Below are positions 27,015 through 35,278 of a stretch of 64,000 nucleotides of DNA, piece by piece. Under the pieces are notes generated by a model that was not told the DNA's origin, searched no databases, and was given only the letters and a program-made list of their open reading frames with translations. The stretch is from Anaerolineae bacterium (GTDB lineage: Bacteria > Chloroflexota > Anaerolineae > Aggregatilineales > Phototrophicaceae): the NCBI GenBank assembly GCA_022820665.1, contig JAJEFB010000014.1:62001-126000 (forward strand). Direction: 5' to 3'. A program made the translations under genes and the position numbers. The stretch's first letter is position 1. Each line of letters starts with the position of its first letter.

Positions 27015-27480
27015 GATACGATTGGCGAATGAAGCGGATGCGGACCGAATCGGCTGTTTATGGTTGGAAATGGTGGAATACCACCAAGCCTTTGATCCGC
27101 TCACGTTTCGCGCGGCCGACGATGGCGCCGACTTGTACGCGCAGCGGATCCTGCAACGGTTGTCCGATCCCTGGACTCGTATTCTGGTTGCCGAAGTTGG
27201 CGGCGACGTCGTAGCCTATGCGCTTGGCTTGGTAGCCGATATCACGACTGAGATGTTCCAGCCGCTGCGCAGTGGATTGCTGGCTGACATCTACGTCACG
27301 GCCGAACACCGCCGCCAAGGGCTGGGCCGAGAGTTGGTGGCGAAAATGTCGGACTGGTTTCAAACCCAGAAGGTAAGCCATTTTGAATGGCATGTTAGCG
27401 CGCAGAATCCAGCGGCGATTCAATTTTGGAAGGCAATTGGCGGCAAAGCGACGATGCTGCGAATGCGCGCCGATATCTGA
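27013..27480 (+). CDS. GNAT-family N-acetyltransferase
   Basis: 155 residues from GTG 27013. The frame is open further upstream, but that part is repeat sequence, so the GTG at the repeat edge is the better start. It opens IRLANEADADRIGCLWLEMVEYH. The acetyl-CoA-binding loop is clear: ADIYVTAEHRRQGLGREL (Arg100-Arg101-Gln-Gly-Leu-Gly105). The C-terminal FEWHVSAQNPAAIQFWKAIGG is the standard late GNAT motif. The acceptor is unknown. The alaX-like gene follows after 11 bp with its own ribosome binding site, suggesting one operon. Confidence 0.85.
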   Translation: MIRLANEADADRIGCLWLEMVEYHQAFDPLTFRAADDGADLYAQRILQRLSDPWTRILVAEVGGDVVAYALGLVADITTEMFQPLRSGLLADIYVTAEHRRQGLGRELVAKMSDWFQTQKVSHFEWHVSAQNPAAIQFWKAIGGKATMLRMRADI

Positions 27481-27491
27481 AGGAGTTAGCA

Positions 27492-28199
27492 GTGACGGAA
27501 CAACTGTATTTGGAAGACAGTTATCTACGGGAGTTTGAAGCCAAAGTCGTATCGCATGATATCGCGAACAATGGCGTAAAACTCGACAGGACCGCCTTTT
27601 ATCCTGGCGGCGGCGGTCAGCCTTGCGACATTGGCAAGCTCCGCAACGGGCAGAGCGAATACGATGTTGGCAAGGTCACGCGCGGGAACATACACATCAT
27701 CGAAGGCTCTCTGCCGCCCGTTGGCAGCGACATACAGGGCATGGTCGACTGGGAGCGGCGCTACAAGCTGATGCGCACGCACACCGCGATGCATGTTTTG
27801 TGCGGCGTTGTATGGCGCGACTACCAAGCCAGCGTTACCGGGGGCAATATGGATGTTCTGTCGGGCAGGATGGACTTCGAATTCGAACGGCTGGCGCCGG
27901 AAGTCGTGCTGGAAATTGAAGAGAAGATTAATTTGGAAGTGGCCGCGGCTCGCGACGTCAAGATTCAGATATTGCCGCGGAACGTCGCCTTTGAGATTCC
28001 CGACCTGATTCGTACAAAGATCAATTTGTTGCCGGAGTCGATTAAGGAAGTGCGCACGGTGGAAATCGTCGGGCTTGATCTGCAGGCGGATGGTGGAACG
28101 CATGTTGCGAATACTTGCGAAGTTGGCGGGATAAAGATCAGCAAATACAAGAGCAAGGGTGGTATCAACAAGCGGCTTTATGTGGAGATCGGCGGCTAA
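27492..28199 (+). CDS. Alanyl-tRNA editing protein, AlaX type
   Basis: 235 residues from GTG 27492, with AGGAG 6 nt upstream. It is related to the editing domain of alanyl-tRNA synthetase and should deacylate mischarged Ser-tRNA(Ala) or Gly-tRNA(Ala) in trans. AFYPGGGGQPCDIG is the glycine-rich loop. The first zinc pair is HTAMH (His97, His101). The second motif, normally CxxxH, reads ADGGTHVANTC, so the usual Cys is Asp200, while His204 is kept; Cys209 is nearby. The unknown gene that follows begins in its stop codon (TAATG). Confidence 0.87.
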   Translation: MTEQLYLEDSYLREFEAKVVSHDIANNGVKLDRTAFYPGGGGQPCDIGKLRNGQSEYDVGKVTRGNIHIIEGSLPPVGSDIQGMVDWERRYKLMRTHTAMHVLCGVVWRDYQASVTGGNMDVLSGRMDFEFERLAPEVVLEIEEKINLEVAAARDVKIQILPRNVAFEIPDLIRTKINLLPESIKEVRTVEIVGLDLQADGGTHVANTCEVGGIKISKYKSKGGINKRLYVEIGG

Positions 28200-28900
28200 T
28201 GCGCTATTTGCATCCTGTGCAGGCGCACGAAAGTTTTGTCGCCAGTGGAGTTTATTTGTTCGCCAAGGATGGCAGGTCGTTAAGCAAGACGGAATCATGG
28301 ACCATTCATGAGTTGGGCGATGGCAGCAAGTTCGTGCGTGTTGACAGCGACGCGCGCGAAGAAGAAGGCAAGTCGCTTCTGGCGGAGCTTTTGATCAGCA
28401 GCGACGACGAAGTAATTCGCTTTGACCTTCGCTATGAAAATGATCAGTTTGAAGGCGGTATAAGGACACTGTCCGCTACCTATAGCCTGGTTGACCAGGT
28501 CATGCGGGTTGGCTACCGAATGAATGGGGCGGTACGAAGCTATCTTGAACGAGAGATGGTGCCCGAGGTATTGCCGGATATCCCGCTTCTAGTCATGCGC
28601 GGGAGAACGCTTCGCGCGCTGTCGGAATGTGTGGGAAAACCGGTCTCGGTTTTTGTGCCGATGTTTGAACATGCGCAGTTGTTCCCCGGCGTGACGCGCA
28701 TTGTGCAATCGCCAGTGGAGTGTTTGGGCTCCGAACGCCTGGCGCTGGGCAAACGCGAAATCCTGACTCAGCGATTCCGCTATGTCGATAAAGCCGCGTC
28801 TTACTGGGTTGATGAGCAGGGCATTGTCATCAAACGAATCAACGCTTTCAAGCAGCATGAATTCTCGGTCACTGTCAGCAACTATGCGCGCCGTCCATAG
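28199..28900 (+). CDS. Unknown conserved-looking soluble protein
   Basis: 233 residues. The start is ATG 28199, overlapping the alaX stop (TAATG). The frame continues upstream inside alaX, but the overlap start is the usual arrangement. The predicted structure is mostly beta: alternating strands such as SKTESWTIHELGDGSKFVRVDSDAR, then RFDLRYENDQFEGG, then REILTQRFRYVDKAASYWVDEQGIVIKRI. The pattern resembles LolA/DUF3108-like half-barrel proteins, but there is no signal peptide or lipobox. Five bp separate it from the first TPR gene. Function unknown. Confidence 0.72.
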   Translation: MRYLHPVQAHESFVASGVYLFAKDGRSLSKTESWTIHELGDGSKFVRVDSDAREEEGKSLLAELLISSDDEVIRFDLRYENDQFEGGIRTLSATYSLVDQVMRVGYRMNGAVRSYLEREMVPEVLPDIPLLVMRGRTLRALSECVGKPVSVFVPMFEHAQLFPGVTRIVQSPVECLGSERLALGKREILTQRFRYVDKAASYWVDEQGIVIKRINAFKQHEFSVTVSNYARRP

Positions 28901-28905
28901 TAGAA

Positions 28906-29946
28906 GTGTCCAAGGCAAGCGTTCCCGGAAAGCAAAGGCAAATGCTTAGGCGCTTTCGGATTTTCCTCGGACCGGCCAGATTCAAGGCATTTTTCGTCCT
29001 GCTTGGCGTTACCGGTATTGCCAGTCTGGTGCTGAATATCGCCGCGGACAGGCTTTACTGGGCTACAGCAGCGCAGAGTTTACTGCTCGCTGTTTTTCTC
29101 GCGGGCGCATCCTATCTGATTCTAGGCCGATTAACGCGTGAGGAACGTCTTCGCTGGTTGGCGGTGATCGTGCCCGCAGCTTTGGCTGTCGTCATCGCTT
29201 CGAGTCTTCTGCCGCACTTAACCGGCTTGTTTGTCGGCGCCGGCATCGGCTGGATCGTCGCCGGAATCTTCGTGTTTAACAGCACGGGAGGTCCTCAGAA
29301 TTACAAGCGTGCCGTACGCGCCATGCGAAAGGGAGATTATGCGGCTGCCATCAAATCAATCACTGCGCAGATCAAGCTCGAACCTTCGCGGGGAGAGCAT
29401 TATCGATTTCGGGCGGAGCTCTATCGCTTGGCGGGTAAGCTGGAAGCCGCGAAGCAGGACTATCGCAGGATGATCAAATTGGGGGAGCAAACTGCGGTTG
29501 CATATAATGGTTTGGCGGAAGTGGAATTGCAGGGAGGCAACTATCAGAAGGCGCTTGAGGCGGCAGAAATCGCATACGAAATGTCCCCGGAGGAGTGGGT
29601 GGCTGCCTACAACCTTGGCATGATCGAAGACCGCTTGCAGCTTAGTGAAGGCGCGATTGAACACCTCCGCTCTGCCTTGGCGCTAAAGATGCCTGATTCT
29701 CGACACCGGCTGCTAGCTCATCTATACTTATTGAGAGCCCATCTGCGGCTGGGCGATTCGGTTGGAGCGGCACAGGCACTGGATGCGATGAAGAGGGAAA
29801 AGTCCGGCTTGGAAGAGTGGCAGGTCATTATGAGCGCTGATGAGGCGCATGCCTTGCGGGATGTGCTAAGCGAGGATATCGATTACGCCCGCGATCTGAT
29901 TCGGGATGAAAAAGGCCTGGAGACAGCGCAGGTTGGAGAAACATGA
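28906..29946 (+). CDS. Membrane-anchored TPR protein 1
   Basis: 346 residues from GTG 28906. Four membrane helices lie at about 28-49, 52-73, 82-103 and 107-127. A cytoplasmic TPR array follows from about 133 to 300: GDYAAAIKSITAQIKLEPSR, LAGKLEAAKQDYRRMIKLG, GGNYQKALEAAEIAYEMSPE and EGAIEHLRSALAL. TPRs are protein-binding scaffolds, and no enzyme domain is visible. It is the first of three consecutive genes of the same architecture, each overlapping the next by 4 bp (ATGA). Confidence 0.82.
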   Translation: MSKASVPGKQRQMLRRFRIFLGPARFKAFFVLLGVTGIASLVLNIAADRLYWATAAQSLLLAVFLAGASYLILGRLTREERLRWLAVIVPAALAVVIASSLLPHLTGLFVGAGIGWIVAGIFVFNSTGGPQNYKRAVRAMRKGDYAAAIKSITAQIKLEPSRGEHYRFRAELYRLAGKLEAAKQDYRRMIKLGEQTAVAYNGLAEVELQGGNYQKALEAAEIAYEMSPEEWVAAYNLGMIEDRLQLSEGAIEHLRSALALKMPDSRHRLLAHLYLLRAHLRLGDSVGAAQALDAMKREKSGLEEWQVIMSADEAHALRDVLSEDIDYARDLIRDEKGLETAQVGET

Positions 29947-30830
29947 TGTCTGTCCGCCGGTTAATCGCGTGGATAGCGGTCTTCGTATCCGTTGCGCTGG
30001 CGCTGCTGGGAATCGTGGTTTTTGTCTTGGGCGTGGCGATCGAATTTGCCAGCGGGATGACACAACCGCTTGATCCCTACCTGTCACCCGTAGCGCAATT
30101 GTCGCTGGCGGGCTTGTGCCTGTCCGCGAGCATGATCGTTCTCGGCTTCTTGCTGGTCGGCATCTTGCTAGCGCGACAGTCCCGCCAGTACGGCGCGGGA
30201 TACGGCGAAGCGTATCGTTTAATCCAGAAACTGCAGTTTCCGCAGGCAATACAGTTGTTGGAACGCGTATTGGCCGGCGGCAAAATCACGCCGGACCTGC
30301 TCATGCTCTTGACAAGCGCCTATGCCTACAACGGGCAACTGGCGAAAGCCCAAGCAACCGCCGATCAAGCTGTACAGATGTTCCCGCAAAACGCCGCCGC
30401 TTACATGACCCTGGCAAACGGCTATCGCATGCAGGCCAGCTACGGCGAAGCGGCCATGGCGCTACAGACAGCCGCGCAACTGTCGCCCGATCAGCCGATT
30501 ATCTGGGCGGAACTGGGTTTCATACAGCAGTTGGCAGGCGAGCACGACTCTGCCATCGAGTCCTTCAAGCATGCGGTGCTGTATTCGATGCCTTCAATGT
30601 ACAGCGTGCGCGTCAACTATTATCTCTCGCAACACTACGCGACAGTCGGGGATTCGACGAACGCTGCCAGCGCGACCGAGCGCATGATAAGTACGAAACA
30701 TGGGCTGAAGGCTTGGAAGTCGACGCTTAGCGCGCTGGAAGGAACTGCCTACGGCAGTTTGCTCAATTACGAAATCGAAAAAATCGAGCGAGCGATCGCC
30801 GATGCCGAAGAGCAGCAGCAAAAGGCATGA
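29943..30830 (+). CDS. Membrane-anchored TPR protein 2
   Basis: 295 residues. It begins at ATG 29943 in the overlap with the previous stop (a second ATG follows at 29946). Two membrane helices (about 6-34 and 46-72) are followed by TPRs from about 85 on: LQFPQAIQLLERVLAGGKIT, NGQLAKAQATADQAVQMFPQ, YGEAAMALQTAAQLSPDQ and AGEHDSAIESFKHAVLYS. The last 40 residues end in a charged, coiled-coil-like helix. Its topology and position suggest that it works with the other two TPR proteins, possibly in one complex; that is inference. Confidence 0.82.
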   Translation: MMSVRRLIAWIAVFVSVALALLGIVVFVLGVAIEFASGMTQPLDPYLSPVAQLSLAGLCLSASMIVLGFLLVGILLARQSRQYGAGYGEAYRLIQKLQFPQAIQLLERVLAGGKITPDLLMLLTSAYAYNGQLAKAQATADQAVQMFPQNAAAYMTLANGYRMQASYGEAAMALQTAAQLSPDQPIIWAELGFIQQLAGEHDSAIESFKHAVLYSMPSMYSVRVNYYLSQHYATVGDSTNAASATERMISTKHGLKAWKSTLSALEGTAYGSLLNYEIEKIERAIADAEEQQQKA

Positions 30831-31657
30831 TCTTCGGTCATTTCCTGCGTGATCTATGCAAGCGCCTGCCCGAGTGGGACAGGTCTTCTCGGCTGTCGCT
30901 CTATTTGGCGGTCATTCTTCTCGTCCTGTTGCTGCTCGCAGGCTTTGCTGGTCCAGACGAGATTCAGTCGCCAGCTCGTATTGGCGCCTTTGGTTTGCTC
31001 CTGACACTGCAACTGCTGATCTTTTGGGGAAACCGTCGCGCTATTTCGCCTTATCACGAAGCCCAGCAGCACTACATTCGTGGCGAATATGAGTCCGCGC
31101 GCGACTTGCTCGAGCCAGTCCCGGAAACCCATCGAGAGTCTGTTGACGCTCTGGCGCTCTTGGGCAACTGTTACAGGCAGTTGGGGCAGTTGGACCAAAG
31201 CCGGGCGGCGATTAAGCGGGCATTGGCACTAAAGCCGGGTTATCATTACGCGCTTTACGCCGCCGGCAAGTTAAGCCTGGTTGGCGGGGACTACTGTGAT
31301 GCCAGAGCTTGCTTTGAAAGCGCGTTAGCGGCTGGGGCGCCAGAACTGGTGCATTTTGATTTAGGCCAAGTTTGCTATTACCTCGGCAGCGCAGACGCGG
31401 AAGCGCATCTGCGCAAGTTCAATGCCGCGTCCCTCGATGAACCGGCCAAGGCGGTCATGGCGACATATTATCTTTTGGACATCAGCAAGACAGGCGCTTG
31501 GGCTCCGCTGTTGACCCAGGAAGTAATCGCTTATTGGCTGGACGAAGCCAAGCGCTATCAGCAGACGGAGTATGGCAAACGCTTGCTCGCAGACATCGAG
31601 CAACTCCAAGATACGTTGCAGCCCCAAGGCGCAAAATCAGGCGCTCACCTCGTCTAA
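30827..31657 (+). CDS. Membrane-anchored TPR protein 3
   Basis: 276 residues from ATG 30827 in a 4-bp overlap. Two membrane helices (about 24-42 and 51-69) precede TPR-like repeats: RGEYESARDLLEPVPETHRE, LGQLDQSRAAIKRALALKPG and GGDYCDARACFESALAAGA. It ends the operon; a palindromic hairpin follows, then 200 bp to ileS. Sequence identity among the three TPR proteins looks low, so this is repeated architecture rather than recent duplication. Confidence 0.82.
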   Translation: MIFGHFLRDLCKRLPEWDRSSRLSLYLAVILLVLLLLAGFAGPDEIQSPARIGAFGLLLTLQLLIFWGNRRAISPYHEAQQHYIRGEYESARDLLEPVPETHRESVDALALLGNCYRQLGQLDQSRAAIKRALALKPGYHYALYAAGKLSLVGGDYCDARACFESALAAGAPELVHFDLGQVCYYLGSADAEAHLRKFNAASLDEPAKAVMATYYLLDISKTGAWAPLLTQEVIAYWLDEAKRYQQTEYGKRLLADIEQLQDTLQPQGAKSGAHLV

Positions 31658-31685
31658 ACTTGCGGCATGCCGCCTTGTCAGACGA
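31651..31685 (+). other. Hairpin at the end of the TPR operon
   Basis: CGTCT...AGACG surrounds a perfect 12-bp palindrome GCGGCATGCCGC (31662-31673). There is no T-run, so it may be a processing hairpin or a poor terminator before ileS. Confidence 0.4.
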
Positions 31686-31886
31686 AGTATTTCACCCTAT
31701 CGAAATCTCCCGCGGTAAGCCATAATTTCTTCGTTATTCAAAGCCCAAGGGGAGGTGCAAACGTGGTGTTGCTGCGCGAAATGCTCGCACCGCGGGTCAT
31801 TGCCATAGTGATGCGAACAAAGGGCTAACAGTCCGATTCTTTGCAAGTCGTCGATTCGTATCACTATCATGGAGAGAAAAGTCGTC

Positions 31887-34800
31887 ATGTTTAGGGCAGT
31901 AAACTCGAATATCAATAGCGAGAGCATCAACAAACTCGAACAGAAGCAATTGGATTTCTGGCGCTTCAACCGCGTATTTGAGCGCACCACCGAAGGGCGC
32001 GAAGATGCTCCTCGATACGTGTTTTATGAAGGACCGCCGACGGCGAATGGCAAGCCGGCAAGCCATCACGTCTTGGCGCGGGCTTTCAAGGATATGTTCC
32101 CGCGCTACAAGGTGATGAATGGATTCTATTGTCTGCGGCGGGGTGGCTGGGACACGCACGGTCTGCCGGTGGAAATCGCGGTCGAAAAGGAGCTCGGCTT
32201 CGACAACAAGAGCCAGATTGAAGAATACGGCATCGCAAAATTCAACGAAATGTGCCGTTCCACGGTTTTTCGCCACATCATCGAATGGGAAAAGTTCACC
32301 GAGCGCATCGCGTTCTGGGTGAATATTGACGACGCTTATGTGACATTCTCGAATGAGTACATTGAAAGCGTCTGGTGGATCCTCAAGGAGTTTTGGAACA
32401 AGGGCTTGCTCTATCGCGGCTACAAAGTAGTGCCATACAGCCCCACTTCCGGCACGCCTTTGAGCAGCCACGAGGTTTCGCTCGGCTACAAGACCATCGT
32501 TGATCCCAGCATATTTGTGCGCTTTCCGCTCAAGGATCAGCCGGGTGTCTATCTGCTGGCTTGGACGACAACGCCTTGGACTTTGCCGGCCAATGCCGCG
32601 CTGGCAGTTGGCGAGGATGTTGACTATGTGCAAGTGGCAGGACCCGCCTCGGATGGCGAGGGCGCCGAGCAGCTTATCCTGGCCGAAGCGCTCATGGAGA
32701 AGGTGCTGGACGGAGATATCAATTACAGAGTGGTGCGGCGTCTCAAGGGCAAGGACTTGCTAGGCTGGCGCTATCATCCGCTCTATACCTTCTTGCCCGT
32801 GGAAAACGATTACGCCTACGTTGTACCTGCGGACTACGTGAGCACGGAAGACGGTACAGGCATCGTGCATACGGCGCCGGCTTATGGTGTGGACGACCTG
32901 GAAACGGGAAGAAAACACGACTTGCCGGTTCTGATCACGGTTGACGAAACGGGATGCTTTGTTGATGCCTGCGCCAATTTCCGCGGTATGTGGTTCAAAG
33001 ATGCCGATAAGGAAATTATCGCGGATCTGGTAGAACGCGGCTTGATGTATCGCAACGAGAAATACGAGCATACCTATCCCCACAACTGGCGCGATGATAC
33101 GCCGCTGATGTACTTCGCGCGGGAGACTTGGTTCATCGACACGCTGAAATACAAACAGACGATGATTGATCTCAATCAGACTATAAACTGGGTGCCCGAT
33201 CACCTGAAGGATGGCCGCTTTGGCAACTGGCTCGAGGATCTCAAGGAATGGTCTCTGGGGCGGGAACGGTACTGGGGCACGCCTTTGCCGGTCTGGGTTG
33301 ACGACGAGACTGGGGAAATGATCTGCGTTGGCAGCGTCGCGGAGCTAAGCGAACTTGCCGGCGCAGACTTGAGCGAGCTGGATTTGCATAGGCCCTATGT
33401 CGACGACGTCACATTCGACAATCCCAGCGGCGGAGGCGGCGTCATGCGCCGCGTGCCGGAAGTGATTGACGTCTGGTTCGACAGTGGAGCGATGCAGGTG
33501 GCGCAGTGGGCTTATCCTCAGAAGAATAGAGACTTGCTTGAAGAACAGCATCCGGCGGACTACATCTGTGAAGCCGTCGACCAAACGCGTGGCTGGTTCT
33601 ATAGCCTTCACGCGATTGGCGCCATGCTGTTCGATTCGGTTGCATTCAAAAATGTCATCTCGCTTGGGCACATCCTCGACGAAAAGGGGCAAAAGATGTC
33701 GACGAGCAAAGGCAATGTCGTCGACCCCTGGGAGGTGCTGGAAGAAGCGGGCGCAGATGCCTTTCGCTGGTATCTCTATACCTCCGGTCCGCCGGGCGAA
33801 CCGCGTCGTTTTTCCAAGAATCTGGTCAGCGAAGTCATCAAGAAGTTTTGGTCCACGCTGTGGAATACCTACAGCTTCTTCGTAACTTACGCCAACATAG
33901 ATTCATGGACGCCGGCGATGAAGGCGCCTGCGCCCGCCGATCGGGAATTGCTCGATCGCTGGGTGTTGGCGGAATTGCACAGTCTGATCAAGACCGTGAC
34001 CGATGCCTACGAGAACTACGATGCAGTTGCCGCGACGCGTCCCGTCGAAGAGTTTGTAGAACGATTGAGCAATTGGTACGTCCGGCTGAGCCGTGAACGG
34101 TTCTGGAAGAGCGATGTGGACGCGAGCAAACGCTCGGCTTATGCCACTTTGTACGAAGTGCTGACAACCTTGGCTAAATTGTTGGCTCCGACGATGCCAT
34201 TCTTGAGCGAAGAGTTGTATCGCAATCTGGTAGGCGAACAAGACGGCTCTCCGGCAGACAGCGTGCATTTGTCCGCGTGGCCGAGTTGCGATGACACTTT
34301 GATAGTCGAAGAGCTCATATCGGAAATGGCGCTGGTGCAACGCTTGGTGAGCTTGGGATTATCAGCGCGCAACGCAGCGCAAATAGGCGTTCGGCAACCT
34401 TTAGCCAGCGCCCAGTTCGCGACTCGGGATGTAGCGGAGTCAGGGACAATTGAACGTTATGCCGAGTTGATCAAGAGCGAGTTGAATTTGAAAGACATCA
34501 AGGTCATGGGCGCGGAGGATGTGGATCGATTCGCAGCGACCAGCGTCTACAGCCTCAATCCATTGCCGCGTTTCTTGGGTCCGAAGTTCGGCAAGGACTT
34601 CAAAGCGCTGCAGTCGGCGCTCAAGTTCGGCGAACAGGACTATGTGCGACCCTTTGCCGAGCGCCTGCTGGCGGGGGAAGGCATCACCGTCGAGCTTGAC
34701 GGCAAGACCTATGACATAGTCAATGCCGAATGCGAGGTTAAGGTCACGGTCGAGACACCGGAAGGCGCAGTCGAAGACGGCGGCTATATGGTGGTCCTGG

Positions 34801-35090
34801 ATACCCGTTTGTCGTCCGACCTGGTGGAAGAAGGACTGGCGCGAGAGCTGGTCAGACGGATCCAGAACTTGCGCAAGGTTGCGGACTTCGCATTGGACGA
34901 CCGTATCAGCATTGTCTATTGTGATGCGTCGGACGCCATTGACGCTGTTATGCAACTCTTCAGCGGTTATATCAGCCAAGAAACCTTGGCGGACGATTTG
35001 CAGCCAGGGACTCCCTCCGGCGATTTCGTCAGCGAAAGTGTAGAAATCAAAGGTGAATCGCTGACAATTGGCGTAAGACTATCCAGTTGA
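31887..35090 (+). CDS. ileS: Isoleucyl-tRNA synthetase, type 2
   Basis: 1067 residues. ATG 31887 is preferred because the family starts MF(R/K)xV and GGAG lies about 12 nt upstream; an in-frame ATG at 31869 is less likely. It charges tRNA-Ile with isoleucine. The HIGH motif is SHHVL (His60-His61), the form seen in type 2 (eukaryote-like) enzymes, and the following FPRYKVMNGFYCLRRGGWDTHGLPVE matches that type. The KMSKS loop reads KMSTSKGNVVDPW (about 602). A CP1 editing domain with the TTPWTLPANAAL motif is present. Type 2 enzymes are known for natural mupirocin resistance. A good terminator follows. Confidence 0.95.
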   Translation: MFRAVNSNINSESINKLEQKQLDFWRFNRVFERTTEGREDAPRYVFYEGPPTANGKPASHHVLARAFKDMFPRYKVMNGFYCLRRGGWDTHGLPVEIAVEKELGFDNKSQIEEYGIAKFNEMCRSTVFRHIIEWEKFTERIAFWVNIDDAYVTFSNEYIESVWWILKEFWNKGLLYRGYKVVPYSPTSGTPLSSHEVSLGYKTIVDPSIFVRFPLKDQPGVYLLAWTTTPWTLPANAALAVGEDVDYVQVAGPASDGEGAEQLILAEALMEKVLDGDINYRVVRRLKGKDLLGWRYHPLYTFLPVENDYAYVVPADYVSTEDGTGIVHTAPAYGVDDLETGRKHDLPVLITVDETGCFVDACANFRGMWFKDADKEIIADLVERGLMYRNEKYEHTYPHNWRDDTPLMYFARETWFIDTLKYKQTMIDLNQTINWVPDHLKDGRFGNWLEDLKEWSLGRERYWGTPLPVWVDDETGEMICVGSVAELSELAGADLSELDLHRPYVDDVTFDNPSGGGGVMRRVPEVIDVWFDSGAMQVAQWAYPQKNRDLLEEQHPADYICEAVDQTRGWFYSLHAIGAMLFDSVAFKNVISLGHILDEKGQKMSTSKGNVVDPWEVLEEAGADAFRWYLYTSGPPGEPRRFSKNLVSEVIKKFWSTLWNTYSFFVTYANIDSWTPAMKAPAPADRELLDRWVLAELHSLIKTVTDAYENYDAVAATRPVEEFVERLSNWYVRLSRERFWKSDVDASKRSAYATLYEVLTTLAKLLAPTMPFLSEELYRNLVGEQDGSPADSVHLSAWPSCDDTLIVEELISEMALVQRLVSLGLSARNAAQIGVRQPLASAQFATRDVAESGTIERYAELIKSELNLKDIKVMGAEDVDRFAATSVYSLNPLPRFLGPKFGKDFKALQSALKFGEQDYVRPFAERLLAGEGITVELDGKTYDIVNAECEVKVTVETPEGAVEDGGYMVVLDTRLSSDLVEEGLARELVRRIQNLRKVADFALDDRISIVYCDASDAIDAVMQLFSGYISQETLADDLQPGTPSGDFVSESVEIKGESLTIGVRLSS

Positions 35091-35118
35091 ATTGGCATAT
35101 TTGGCTAAGCAATGCATT

Positions 35119-35155
35119 AGGGCGACGCTGCAAGCAGCGTTCGCCCTATCTTTTT
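35119..35155 (+). terminator. Terminator of ileS
   Basis: AGGGCGACGCTGC pairs with GCAGCGTTCGCCCT with one bulged base, followed by ATCTTTTT. Confidence 0.85.
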
Positions 35156-35278
35156 GGCTAGCAATATGTTAAGTTATTGGTCATAAGGTACAAATTAATA
35201 TCGCCGATTTGTCGTTTCTGCCAATCAGATATTGGTCAGGCGCTATTTGGCTTTATTCACGGGTGCAGGAATCTAGCC

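Noticed and set aside
31658..31886. T-box riboswitch annotated before ileS
   Set aside because: I could not identify stem I, a specifier codon and an antiterminator together, so it is left as a question in the findings.
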